The notes under the pieces are model-generated. The model searched no databases. It was not told the DNA's origin and saw only the letters and a list, made by a program, of their open reading frames with translations. Source: JAWWOL01 sp963797535 (lineage in GTDB: Bacteria > Actinomycetota > Actinomycetes > JAWWOL01). Taken from it: a stretch of DNA of 64,000 bases. Shown here in pieces: positions 1 to 7,125 of the stretch. Both the position numbers and the translations under genes were made by a program. Numbering within the stretch: the stretch's first letter is position 1; every line of letters begins with the position of its first letter. The DNA lies in NCBI GenBank assembly GCA_963797535.1, contig CAWCPQ010000005.1, forward strand, positions 248,001 to 312,000. Direction: 5' to 3'.

Positions 1-89
1 AAGAAGATGCCGTAGATCACCGCGGTCGGCAGGTAGAACCAGTACGAGTACGGGGTGGGCAACTTCCCGTGCTTCCTGCGGTTGGGCAC
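1..89 (-). CDS. Sugar ABC transporter permease, N-terminal part (runs off left edge)
   Basis: The reverse strand reads from a GTG at position 89 off the window edge. It encodes a basic N-terminus (PNRRKHGKLPTPYS) followed by the start of a membrane segment (YWFYLPTAVIYGIFF), which is typical of MalF/UgpA-like binding-protein-dependent permeases. It lies 77 bp downstream of a sugar-binding lipoprotein on the same strand, the usual order of a carbohydrate ABC operon. Only about 29 codons are visible, so the substrate and the rest of the transporter (second permease) cannot be judged. No in-frame start exists for at least 13 codons upstream. Confidence 0.7.
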   Translation of the reverse strand, partial: MPNRRKHGKLPTPYSYWFYLPTAVIYGIF

Positions 90-106
90 TGTGTCCGGGG
101 TGGCCC

Positions 107-138
107 GGCCGGACCCCGCGAGTTCGCGGGATCCGGCC
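107..138 (-). promoter_or_regulatory. Intercistronic hairpin between binding protein and permease
   Basis: The arms GGCCGGACCCCGCGA (107-121) and TCGCGGGATCCGGCC (124-138) are complementary with one mismatch. The hairpin sits between the stop codon of the binding-protein gene and the start of the permease gene. Such hairpins commonly stabilise the upstream message or attenuate read-through, so that the binding protein is made in excess over the permeases. There is no T-run, so it need not be a full terminator. The structure is seen; the role is inferred. Confidence 0.6.
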
Positions 139-166
139 GTGCGAGCTTGGCTCGCCCCGTGGTCCA

Positions 167-1570
167 TCACCATCCGGGCAGACCCAGCTGCTTGGCCTCC
201 TTGGTGACGTCCTGGTCGTACTGCTTGGCTGCAGCCTCAGCCTTGGTCTGCCCGGTCGCGACCGCCGTGGTGATCTGCTCCAGGTTCGGCCCCTTCACCG
301 GGGACAGGAACTCAAGCGCCGGACTGGTCGCCTTCGCGTCGACGTAGGCCTGCAGGTCCTTGGCGGCCTGCGGGGCAGTGTCCGGAATCGTGGATCCTGT
401 GATCAGGTACGGACCGGTTGGCGGCACCGCCGCGCTCTGGGCTGCCGTGCCAGGCACGGAGGCGGTGTAGGCGACGAACGCTTTGGCGGCACACAGGTTC
501 TTGGTCGACTTCGGGATGTACTGACCATTGGGCTCCCAGACGGTCGCCCCGTTGCTTGCAGCCGTGTCGCCGGGGAGGCCGAAGAAGCCCAGGTTGGCCG
601 TCTGGGCAGCCGGCAGCGCTGAGACCACCGCGGACAGCATCGGGTACTGGCCGGCCTTGCCGGCGGCCAGCGCGGCCAGCCCCTGAGGCTCCGTGGTCGA
701 GCCGGCGTCCTTGTTGTAGTAGCCCTTGTCCGTCAGCGCCTGCATCTTCTGGAAGCTCTTCAGCGCGGCGGGAGTGGTCGCGTACTTCGCCTTGTTCGCG
801 GTGTAGTTCGCCGTGAACGTCGGGTCGGCCTTCTGCAGGTTGAAGTAGTCGCCAAGCACGATCAGCTGGGTGGTCCAGGTGTCCTTGAACGACCCCTCGA
901 TCGCGGTCAGGCCAGCAGCCTTGATCTTGTCGCTGTTGGCGATGAAATCAGCCCACGTCTTCGGCACCTGCAGGCCCAGCTTGGAGTAGACCGCCTTGTT
1001 GTAGAGCACGCCACCCGCGAAGGAACTGCCCCACGGCGCGCCGTAGACCTTGTTGTCGAAGCTGACGACCGGTAGGTAGGACTTGTCCACCGCAGCGATG
1101 GCCGGGTCGTTGGTCAGGTCGACCAGGTTCTTGGCCGGCGAGAGCGCCTGCAGCAAGGCTCCGGAGTTGTACCAGAACACGTCGTTCATGCTGCCGGTCG
1201 CCAGCTTGGTCTTGACCAGGTTGTCGCCCGGCGCACCGCCCGGATGCTGCTCCAGGCTCACCTTGATGTCAGGGTTCGCCTTCTCGAAGGCGGCCACCAC
1301 GCCCTTAGCCAGGGCGACACTCGTCGGGCTGTTGTCGATCAACAGGGACATGTTCGACTTACCGCAGGAGGCAGCGGCCGCGGCTCCTGAGGTGGTGCCT
1401 GCAGCGCTGCCCGACGTGGCGGCGGCGGGGCCACCCGTGGTTGCGGCCGCGGCGGAGCCACCCGTGGTTGCGGCGGCGCCGCCGGCGCTGCTGGAACCGC
1501 TCGAGCAAGCGGCGACGGCGAACAGTGGAAGGGCGGCAAGGGCCACCAGTCTCGTGCGGGTGGACTTCAT
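167..1570 (-). CDS. Extracellular sugar-binding lipoprotein (ABC transporter, family 1)
   Basis: This 467-residue protein has a lipoprotein signal (MKSTRTRLVALAALPLFAVAAC, lipobox Cys22) and then a low-complexity Ala/Gly/Ser/Thr linker to about residue 68. A family-1 solute-binding fold follows (VVAAFEKANPDIKVSLEQHPGG, DVFWYNSGALLQAL, GAPWGSSFAGGVLYNKAVYSKLGL). It should be anchored outside the membrane and deliver a sugar or oligosaccharide to the permease encoded just downstream. A GGAGG ribosome binding site precedes the ATG. It is divergent from the LacI-type regulator at 1871, and palindromic sites lie in its leader. The neighbouring GH3 enzymes suggest a beta-glucoside or related oligosaccharide, but the ligand is not readable from sequence. 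Confidence 0.9.
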   Translation of the reverse strand: MKSTRTRLVALAALPLFAVAACSSGSSSAGGAAATTGGSAAAATTGGPAAATSGSAAGTTSGAAAAASCGKSNMSLLIDNSPTSVALAKGVVAAFEKANPDIKVSLEQHPGGAPGDNLVKTKLATGSMNDVFWYNSGALLQALSPAKNLVDLTNDPAIAAVDKSYLPVVSFDNKVYGAPWGSSFAGGVLYNKAVYSKLGLQVPKTWADFIANSDKIKAAGLTAIEGSFKDTWTTQLIVLGDYFNLQKADPTFTANYTANKAKYATTPAALKSFQKMQALTDKGYYNKDAGSTTEPQGLAALAAGKAGQYPMLSAVVSALPAAQTANLGFFGLPGDTAASNGATVWEPNGQYIPKSTKNLCAAKAFVAYTASVPGTAAQSAAVPPTGPYLITGSTIPDTAPQAAKDLQAYVDAKATSPALEFLSPVKGPNLEQITTAVATGQTKAEAAAKQYDQDVTKEAKQLGLPGW

Positions 1571-1588
1571 TAACGAACCTCCAAGGAG

Positions 1589-1607
1589 TGGGAGCGTTGC
1601 GCTCCCA
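1589..1607. promoter_or_regulatory. CebR-like inverted repeat in the binding-protein leader
   Basis: TGGGAGCG-TTG-CGCTCCCA is a perfect 8-bp inverted repeat with a 3-nt spacer. Its half-sites equal those of the published Streptomyces CebR operator (TGGGAGCGCTCCCA), except that the spacer is longer. It lies immediately upstream of the ribosome binding site of the binding-protein gene. It could be a LacI-family operator or an RNA hairpin close to the ribosome binding site. Confidence 0.5.
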
Positions 1608-1610
1608 GCG

Positions 1611-1626
1611 GATGAAACGTTTCATC
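1611..1626. promoter_or_regulatory. LacI-family operator palindrome
   Basis: GATGAAACGTTTCATC is a perfect 16-bp palindrome with the central CG step typical of LacI/GalR-family operators. It lies between the divergent sugar-binding protein and LacI-type regulator genes, close to the former. It is the best candidate for the binding site of the adjacent regulator. Confidence 0.7.
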
Positions 1627-1743
1627 TGATACGAGCGGTGCTTCGTCCGGAAGGGCTCTCGAGGTACCCGTCAGTCGGGGCGTCAATGAAGCGCGAGGCC
1701 CTGTGATCGAGGAACGTAGGCCAACCACCGAACCGTGTCAACT

Positions 1744-1789
1744 GGTCTACGGGATCGTTATGAAGGGGTCTACTGAATCGTTATAAACG
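1744..1789. promoter_or_regulatory. Tandem direct repeat in the divergent promoter region
   Basis: Two similar 21-22 bp units, GGTCTACGGGATCGTTATGAA (from 1744, one base longer) and GGTCTACTGAATCGTTATAA (from 1767), follow each other at a spacing of about 23 bp. A lone GGTCTAC recurs at 1812. The second unit also contains CGTT-ATA-AACG (1779-1789). The repeats sit upstream of the regulator gene and probably hold promoter or binding sites. The repeat is seen; its function is unknown. Confidence 0.45.
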
Positions 1790-1870
1790 CCTGGGGCCGG
1801 AGTCGTGGACCGGTCTACGCAGGCACGCTACGCTCAACCCAGGCGACGCACCGACGGCGATGGAGGGTCC

Positions 1871-2929
1871 ATGTCAGATGATGTGATCGTGCCGCGGAAG
1901 AGGCGGCCTTCGATCACCGATGTCGCCGTTGAGGCCGGCGTGTCCAAGGCTGCGGTCTCCAAGGTCATCCGCAACGCCTACGGCATCAGCCCAGCGATGC
2001 GCGAGCGGGTCGAGGCAGCCATCGAACGCCTGGGCTACCGTCCTCGGGTGGGGGCTCGTGCCATGCGTGGCGCAAGCTTCACGATCGGCTTTGAGATCCC
2101 CCACCTGGGCAACGAGCTGTACAACCAGATCGTGGACGGTGCCGCCAAGCACCTGGCCGGATCCGGCTACCAGCTGATGATCGCGCCCGGGCTCGGCTAC
2201 CGCAGCGGCCCGGCCGTGCTGGAAGCCCTCGCCGATCGTCAGATGGACGGGATCATCGCGTCGTCAGCCGACGTCCCGATGCCCTGGCTGGAAAGTCTCG
2301 CCCAGCACATCCCGGTGGTCCTTCTCGGCCGTCACGACACGACGCAGGAGTACGACACGGTCACCAATGACGACGCCGCGGGCACCAACCTTGTCATGGA
2401 CCACCTGTTGGGCCTGGGTCACCAGCGCATCGCCCACGTGACCCTCCACGGACCCATCCCTCTGGGCCCGCACGCCGTGCGCCTTGACACGTACAACGCG
2501 AGAATGGCCGGAGCGGGACTCGTGCCACGCGTGATACACGCCGATTCGACGGAACAGGACGCCTATGGCGCGGCCATCAACCTCCTCGAACGCCGCTACC
2601 CACCCACGGCGATCTTCGCCGGACACGATGAGCTCGCGATCGGAGTTCTCCGCGCCGTCGCCGAACTTGGACTGGACGCAGACCAGGTTTCCGTGGTGGG
2701 CTACGACAACATCGACCTGGCAGCACATCCTTTGATCTCGCTGACGACCGTCGACCAGTTCGGCCCGGAGATGGGTGTCGCCGCCATCGAGCTGCTCATG
2801 GAGCGCATACGTCACGGCAGAGTCGCGGCCACGCACCATCAACAGGATCCGCAATTGCGTATCCGCAACTCAACGCGCCGGGCCCCGGCCCGATCTAGGG
2901 CTCGTGCCAAAGTCGCTGCCCGCGAGTGA
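1871..2929 (+). CDS. LacI-family transcriptional regulator
   Basis: The protein has an N-terminal LacI helix-turn-helix (ITDVAVEAGVSKAAVSKVI, then INPAMRE-like and ERLGYRP positions). A periplasmic-binding-protein-like effector domain follows (ASFTIGFEIPHLGNELYNQI, VVLLGRHD, TAIFAGHDELAIGVLRAV, VSVVGYDNIDLAAHPLISL). I chose ATG 1871 because GGAGG precedes it at 1862-1866 and the hinge and length (352 residues) fit the family; an in-frame GTG at 1805 would add 22 unrelated residues. It is divergent from the sugar-binding lipoprotein and probably represses that transporter until its sugar binds. Confidence 0.9.
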   Translation: MSDDVIVPRKRRPSITDVAVEAGVSKAAVSKVIRNAYGISPAMRERVEAAIERLGYRPRVGARAMRGASFTIGFEIPHLGNELYNQIVDGAAKHLAGSGYQLMIAPGLGYRSGPAVLEALADRQMDGIIASSADVPMPWLESLAQHIPVVLLGRHDTTQEYDTVTNDDAAGTNLVMDHLLGLGHQRIAHVTLHGPIPLGPHAVRLDTYNARMAGAGLVPRVIHADSTEQDAYGAAINLLERRYPPTAIFAGHDELAIGVLRAVAELGLDADQVSVVGYDNIDLAAHPLISLTTVDQFGPEMGVAAIELLMERIRHGRVAATHHQQDPQLRIRNSTRRAPARSRARAKVAARE

Positions 2930-3033
2930 AAGTGGTGATGGGTCACACCTAGGTTGATAGCGGCTTTCCCTGGTGCTTCGGACCTCGATGGCAGCCAGGC
3001 ACCCTGAGAGCGGGGTGCCGCCAAAGCCGAAGC

Positions 3034-3045
3034 GCTGGCGCCAGC
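3034..3045. promoter_or_regulatory. Palindrome upstream of the lactonase-like/AKR pair
   Basis: GCTGGCGCCAGC is a perfect 12-bp palindrome in the 165-bp gap between the LacI gene and the next two coupled genes. It may be an operator. No other copy was noticed nearby. Confidence 0.3.
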
Positions 3046-3094
3046 ACTTCCTCGGGGTATGGTGCCTCACGGGCCGCACGGGAAGACTGAGGCA

Positions 3095-3406
3095 GTGAGA
3101 GTTGACTCGCACCACCACGTCTGGGACGAATCCGTACGCGATGCGCCGTGGGCTGAGCCGTTTCCGGTGCTGCACAGGGCTTTCACCCTCGATGACCTCG
3201 GGCCAATCTTCGTCGAGAATGCCATCGACGCCGGCATTCTGGTGCAGACCCGGCTCTCGAGCGAGGAGACGCGAGCCTTCCTGAACCTGGCCGCTACCAG
3301 GCGCACGGTCCTCGGAGTCGTCGGGTCGGCCGACCTGCTCGCCTCGGTCGGCCGCGACCGGGTGATGTGTGGTTCGGAATGGCCAGTCTGCTGGTATCCC
3401 CGATGA
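3095..3406 (+). pseudogene. Amidohydrolase (L-fuconolactonase-like) with large internal deletion
   Basis: From a GTG at 3095 this 103-codon frame starts with the metal-binding RVDSHHHVWD of amidohydrolase-2/sugar-lactonase proteins. At about residue 74 it jumps from the GVVG strand of the second barrel repeat directly to a C-terminal SVGRDRVMCGSEWPVC segment, then stops. Compared with the intact 281-residue relative at 32386-33231, roughly 140 central residues and about 25 C-terminal residues are missing. The reading frame is kept across the join, and the stop overlaps the ATG of the aldo/keto reductase (ATGA). It was probably a sugar lactonase acting after that reductase; it can hardly fold as a barrel now. 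Confidence 0.75.
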
Positions 3407-4365
3407 GCCGGCACCCGGCCAAGGTCCGGTCTCTCCCCGTCACTCCGCTCGGTATGGGCGGTGCGCCGCTGGGCAACCTCCACTCCGCGATCGACGATGA
3501 CATGGCCCTCGCGACGGTGAATGCCGCGTGGGACGGAGGAGTGCGCTACTACGACACTGCTCCGCACTACGGCCTCGGGCTGTCAGAGTCCCGACTGGGC
3601 AGGGCGCTGCGTTCGCGCCCGCGCGACGAGTACGCCCTCTCGACGAAGGTCGGCCGGCTGCTCGTACCCAACCCGACACCGATCGGCAATGACCTCGCCC
3701 ACGGGTTTGCCGTGCCGGACGACAGCCTGCGCGTCCGGGACTACTCGCGGGACGGAGTGCTGCGAAGCATCGAGGCCAGCCTCGCCCGGCTCGGGGTGGA
3801 CCGGATCGACATCCTCTACCTCCACGATCCGGAAAACCACATGCGGCAGGCCATCGATGAGGCGGCGCCGGCGCTGAGCCAGCTGCGAGCCGAAGGGGTG
3901 ATCGGCGCATACGGCGCCGGGATGAACACCGTGGAACCGCTGCAGCGTCTGGTGATCGAAACGGACCTCGACGTCGTGATGGTGGCCGGCCGATGGACCC
4001 TCCTGGACCGTACTGCGTTGCCCCTGCTCGACCAGTGCCGACGGGCGGGCGTTGCCGTCGTTGCGGCGGCACCGTTCAACTCCGGCCTGCTGGCGAGCAG
4101 TGCGCCGGACGCCGGAACGACCTTCGACTACCTGCCGGCCCCGGCCGACCTGCTGGCCAGGGCCCGCGCCCTCGGTGAGGAGTGTCAGCGGCGCGGACTC
4201 CTGCTGCCGCATGCTGCCCTGCAGTTCCCGCTGCGGCACCCGGCTGTCGTCAGCGTGGTCGTCGGTATGCGCTCGCCCGCAGAGGCGGCGGCGGACGTCG
4301 CATGGGAGTCAGCGCCCATACCACCGGAGGCCTGGGCAGCGCTCGAGGACCAGTATCGCGCCTGA
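3403..4365 (+). CDS. Aldo/keto reductase, D-threo-aldose 1-dehydrogenase-like
   Basis: The protein is about 320 residues and belongs to the aldo/keto reductase family. It shows GGVRYYDTAPHYGLGLSE (catalytic Asp and Tyr), STKVGRLL (catalytic Lys), DILYLHDPE (His) and the C-terminal NADP-loop region (SVVVGMRSPAEA). This subfamily oxidises aldoses such as L-fucose or L-galactose to lactones. I start it at ATG 3403, which overlaps the stop of the preceding lactonase-like fragment, implying translational coupling; the 36-nt longer frame lacks a good ribosome site. The order lactonase/dehydrogenase is that of a non-phosphorylative sugar oxidation route. Confidence 0.85.
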   Translation: MSRHPAKVRSLPVTPLGMGGAPLGNLHSAIDDDMALATVNAAWDGGVRYYDTAPHYGLGLSESRLGRALRSRPRDEYALSTKVGRLLVPNPTPIGNDLAHGFAVPDDSLRVRDYSRDGVLRSIEASLARLGVDRIDILYLHDPENHMRQAIDEAAPALSQLRAEGVIGAYGAGMNTVEPLQRLVIETDLDVVMVAGRWTLLDRTALPLLDQCRRAGVAVVAAAPFNSGLLASSAPDAGTTFDYLPAPADLLARARALGEECQRRGLLLPHAALQFPLRHPAVVSVVVGMRSPAEAAADVAWESAPIPPEAWAALEDQYRA

Positions 4366-4376
4366 CACGCTCAGGA

Positions 4377-4407
4377 GCCGGTACGACGGACCTCCTGCCG
4401 TACCGGC
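4377..4407. terminator. Bidirectional terminator between convergent AKR and ADH genes
   Basis: The 9-bp perfect arms GCCGGTACG (4377-4385) and CGTACCGGC (4399-4407) form a GC-rich hairpin between the stop codons of two convergent genes. There is no clear T-run on either side, as is common in high-G+C genomes. Confidence 0.55.
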
Positions 4408-4424
4408 GCGCTGCCCTCATCCGG

Positions 4425-5462
4425 TTACCGGAAGGCCATCACCTTGAGCGCCCCACTTTCGGCCGGGCGTGAGAACACGTCGTAGGCCTCCGGCATCTCG
4501 TCGAAGCCGAAGCGGTGCGTGATGATGCGCTCGGCGCTGAGCTGACCGGAGGCGAGCATCCCCATGAGGACCGGCGTGGTCCGGGTGTCGACGAGGCCGG
4601 TGCTGATCGAGATGTTCCGCGCCCACAGGGATTCCAGGTGCAGGACCACTGGCTTTCCGTGAACGCCGATGTTGGCGAGGTGTCCTCCGGGCCGCAAGAG
4701 CGAGGTGCACAGCTCGAACGTCTCGGGAACTCCGACCGCCTCGAGCACCACATCAGCGCCCAACCCGCCGGTCAGCTGCAGGACGGTCTCGCTGACCTGG
4801 CCACTCGCCTCGATGACCACATCCGCGCCGAGGTCCTTGGCTGCCTGTAGCCGGCCGGCGTCCTTGTCGACGACGACGACATGCGCCGGCGAGAACAACT
4901 TCGCCGTGGCCACCGCCGCCAGACCCACCGGTCCCGCGCCGACAACGACGACTGTGTCGCCGGGTGCCACCCCGGCCGAGAGCACGCCGACCTCGTACGC
5001 CGTCGGCAGGATGTCGGCGAGCAGTACCGCGGTTCCTGCGTCGAGCAGCTCCGGGAGGACGTAGGTCGACAGGTCAGCAAACGGCACGCGGACGAACTCG
5101 GCCTGGGTGCCGTTGATGGTGTGACCCAACACCCAGCCCCCGCCGCCCTGGCACTGTCCGTAGCTGCCTTCGCGGCAGAATCTGCAGCTCCCGCAGGAAG
5201 AGATGCACGAGATGAGGACACGGTCGCCCACCTTCCGGGCGCGAACCGCACTCCCTGCCTGCACAATCGTTCCGATAGCCTCGTGACCGAGGATCGTCCC
5301 GGCCGGTACCTCCGGCACATCCCCCTTGAGGATGTGCAGATCAGTGCCGCAGATCGTGACGGCCTCGACCGCCACAATGACATCCCTGTCGTCGAGAATG
5401 GTCGGATCTGCTACCTCTTCGAAACTGCGGCGGTTCGGACCGTGAAATACCATGGCCTTCAT
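4425..5462 (-). CDS. Zinc-dependent medium-chain alcohol/polyol dehydrogenase
   Basis: This is a 345-residue MDR enzyme. It has the catalytic zinc Cys in TICGTDLHIL, the GHEAIG motif, the structural-zinc cysteine cluster (SSCGSCRFCREGSYGQC) and the Rossmann motif VVVGAGPVGLAAV. The aspartate of VVDKD after strand 2 suggests NAD rather than NADP. It probably oxidises a secondary alcohol, polyol or sugar acid derivative in the cytosol. It lies on the minus strand downstream of the ROK regulator (236-bp gap) and converges with the aldo/keto reductase. Confidence 0.85.
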   Translation of the reverse strand: MKAMVFHGPNRRSFEEVADPTILDDRDVIVAVEAVTICGTDLHILKGDVPEVPAGTILGHEAIGTIVQAGSAVRARKVGDRVLISCISSCGSCRFCREGSYGQCQGGGGWVLGHTINGTQAEFVRVPFADLSTYVLPELLDAGTAVLLADILPTAYEVGVLSAGVAPGDTVVVVGAGPVGLAAVATAKLFSPAHVVVVDKDAGRLQAAKDLGADVVIEASGQVSETVLQLTGGLGADVVLEAVGVPETFELCTSLLRPGGHLANIGVHGKPVVLHLESLWARNISISTGLVDTRTTPVLMGMLASGQLSAERIITHRFGFDEMPEAYDVFSRPAESGALKVMAFR

Positions 5463-5698
5463 CGCGTGCTCCTTTCACCGGCGTGCGGACAGCGACGCTG
5501 CCCGGTGGCCGGGAAGCCAAGACACCCCGCGGGCCACTGGTGCAACAACTCGACTGTCGTCCCTGCGCCGAAGCCGGCCCAGAGTCGAAAGTCACCAGTC
5601 ACGGCAAATCTCGCGACATCGAACCCCAATGTCAGAACCGCATGCACTGCCTGGATAGGGGCAAACGCATCCTGCGCCGTGAAGCGGACGACCGCGGT

Positions 5699-6889
5699 CT
5701 AGACCACGAGACTGGCCACGCTGGCGGCGCCGCAGATCTCGGACGATGGGACGGCTTGGGCAATAGCAATCCGTACTGGAATGCGTGCCCAGGGCGGCAC
5801 ATCTTGACCAACGCCCCGGGCCAAGCCGTCGGCCAGGGGCCCGTATGCAGCTCCGAGACCGGCCTCGAGGACGATCAGGGACGGCTGGAAGACCAGGTGA
5901 ATGTTCGCCAGCCCGAGACCCAGCGCCTCGCCGAACCGACCTAGTGCCTCCACCGTTCGAGGGTCCTTTGCCGCGCTCGCTGCGAGCATCTCTGCCATGG
6001 AGCTCGGCCGGGCCCCCCACCTGTGCAAACGCGCCCAGAGCGCCCTCGGCTCGCCTTCACCGCTGCAGCTGGGGGCACCGCAGACACAGGGCACTCCGCC
6101 CACCACCTGAACGTGTTCAAACTCGCCGGCCGTCACACGGCCGCCGGTCAGGAGCTGCCCACCGCGAATCACGCCGGCACCTCCGCCATTGAGGCACATG
6201 AGGAACACCAGGTCGGACTCGCCGACACCGGCCCCGGCCACGGCCTCTCCGAGTGCTGCCAGGTCCGCGTCATTCGCCAGCTGGGCCGGCACACCGAATG
6301 CGCGGGTCATCGCATCCTGCGGGCTGGAGCCGATCACGTGCGCCATGCCGGCAATCACTCGGTTGCCGGGAGCCACTGCAGCGGCCGTCTCGGCGTGGGA
6401 CAGATCCAGTGGCAGCGGCACGCCCAGGACGGCGTGGGCCACACCCGCCGACGCCAACCCGTGCTCAGCGATCATCGTGGCGAGCTGCCGGATGCCGCGC
6501 TGGACCGGACGACTGCCCGCGGGCAGAACGGTGAACGAGCTGCCCGCAGGGCTGGCGGCGACGACCGCGCACTGAACCGGGCCCTGGGCCATGGAGTCGC
6601 CGTGGCTGAGCACCAGGGCCACCGTCACACCTCTGCTCGCTGGCAAGTCGATGACCCTCGCCGGGCGGCCACGATGGCCCGAGAGCGACTGATCCCGTTC
6701 GACCACGAGTCCGCGCCGGAGCAACGATTGCAGGTGTTCGGTAACCGTCGACTTCGACAGCTCGGCCCTTCTCGCGATCTCTGCGCGAGTGCTCGGGCCG
6801 CGATCTCGAAGGGTGGCGAGGATCAGCCGATCCACCGGACTGCCGGTGGTGAACGAGCTTCGGCCCCCGACTCCATCGTCGCTAGGCAT
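5699..6889 (-). CDS. ROK-family transcriptional repressor
   Basis: An N-terminal winged helix-turn-helix (LILATLRDRGPSTRAEIA, LSKSTVTEHLQSLLRRGLV) is followed by a ROK sugar-kinase-like domain (LANDADLAALGEAVAG, FLMCLNGGGAGVI, GEFEHVQV). A zinc site is reduced to CVCGAPSC. The DxGGT ATP-binding motif of real sugar kinases is absent, so it should be a regulator responding to a sugar. ATG 6889 is chosen because AGGTGAGG precedes it; the frame stays open 56 codons further upstream without family similarity. It is divergent from the GH3 gene at 7126, its likely target. Confidence 0.85.
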   Translation of the reverse strand: MPSDDGVGGRSSFTTGSPVDRLILATLRDRGPSTRAEIARRAELSKSTVTEHLQSLLRRGLVVERDQSLSGHRGRPARVIDLPASRGVTVALVLSHGDSMAQGPVQCAVVAASPAGSSFTVLPAGSRPVQRGIRQLATMIAEHGLASAGVAHAVLGVPLPLDLSHAETAAAVAPGNRVIAGMAHVIGSSPQDAMTRAFGVPAQLANDADLAALGEAVAGAGVGESDLVFLMCLNGGGAGVIRGGQLLTGGRVTAGEFEHVQVVGGVPCVCGAPSCSGEGEPRALWARLHRWGARPSSMAEMLAASAAKDPRTVEALGRFGEALGLGLANIHLVFQPSLIVLEAGLGAAYGPLADGLARGVGQDVPPWARIPVRIAIAQAVPSSEICGAASVASLVV

Positions 6890-7027
6890 AGTCCTCACCT
6901 GCCCGGCAGCCTCGCCCTTGAGGCTGTCGTTGCGGCCCATCGTCCACCCGATCCGGCCGCCGCACCATCCCGCGCTGGTGCCACCCCGGAACCAGGTCGC
7001 GCTGGGTAGGGGTCCCGTCACCGTAAG

Positions 7028-7050
7028 GGACAAATAGTCCGAAATCCGAC
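7028..7050. promoter_or_regulatory. Candidate operator between ROK repressor and GH3 gene
   Basis: GGAC-AAATA-GTCC (7028-7040) runs directly into GTCCGAAATCCGAC (7037-7050), giving overlapping dyads. The site lies in the 236-bp divergent intergenic region. It is a candidate for control by the neighbouring ROK protein. Confidence 0.35.
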
Positions 7051-7125
7051 CTTTCATCCCATTGCAGGCAGCCGTCGAGCCGTGGCTTGCTAGGCAAAGT
7101 TCCTTCGTCCAGACAAGGAGTGGCC

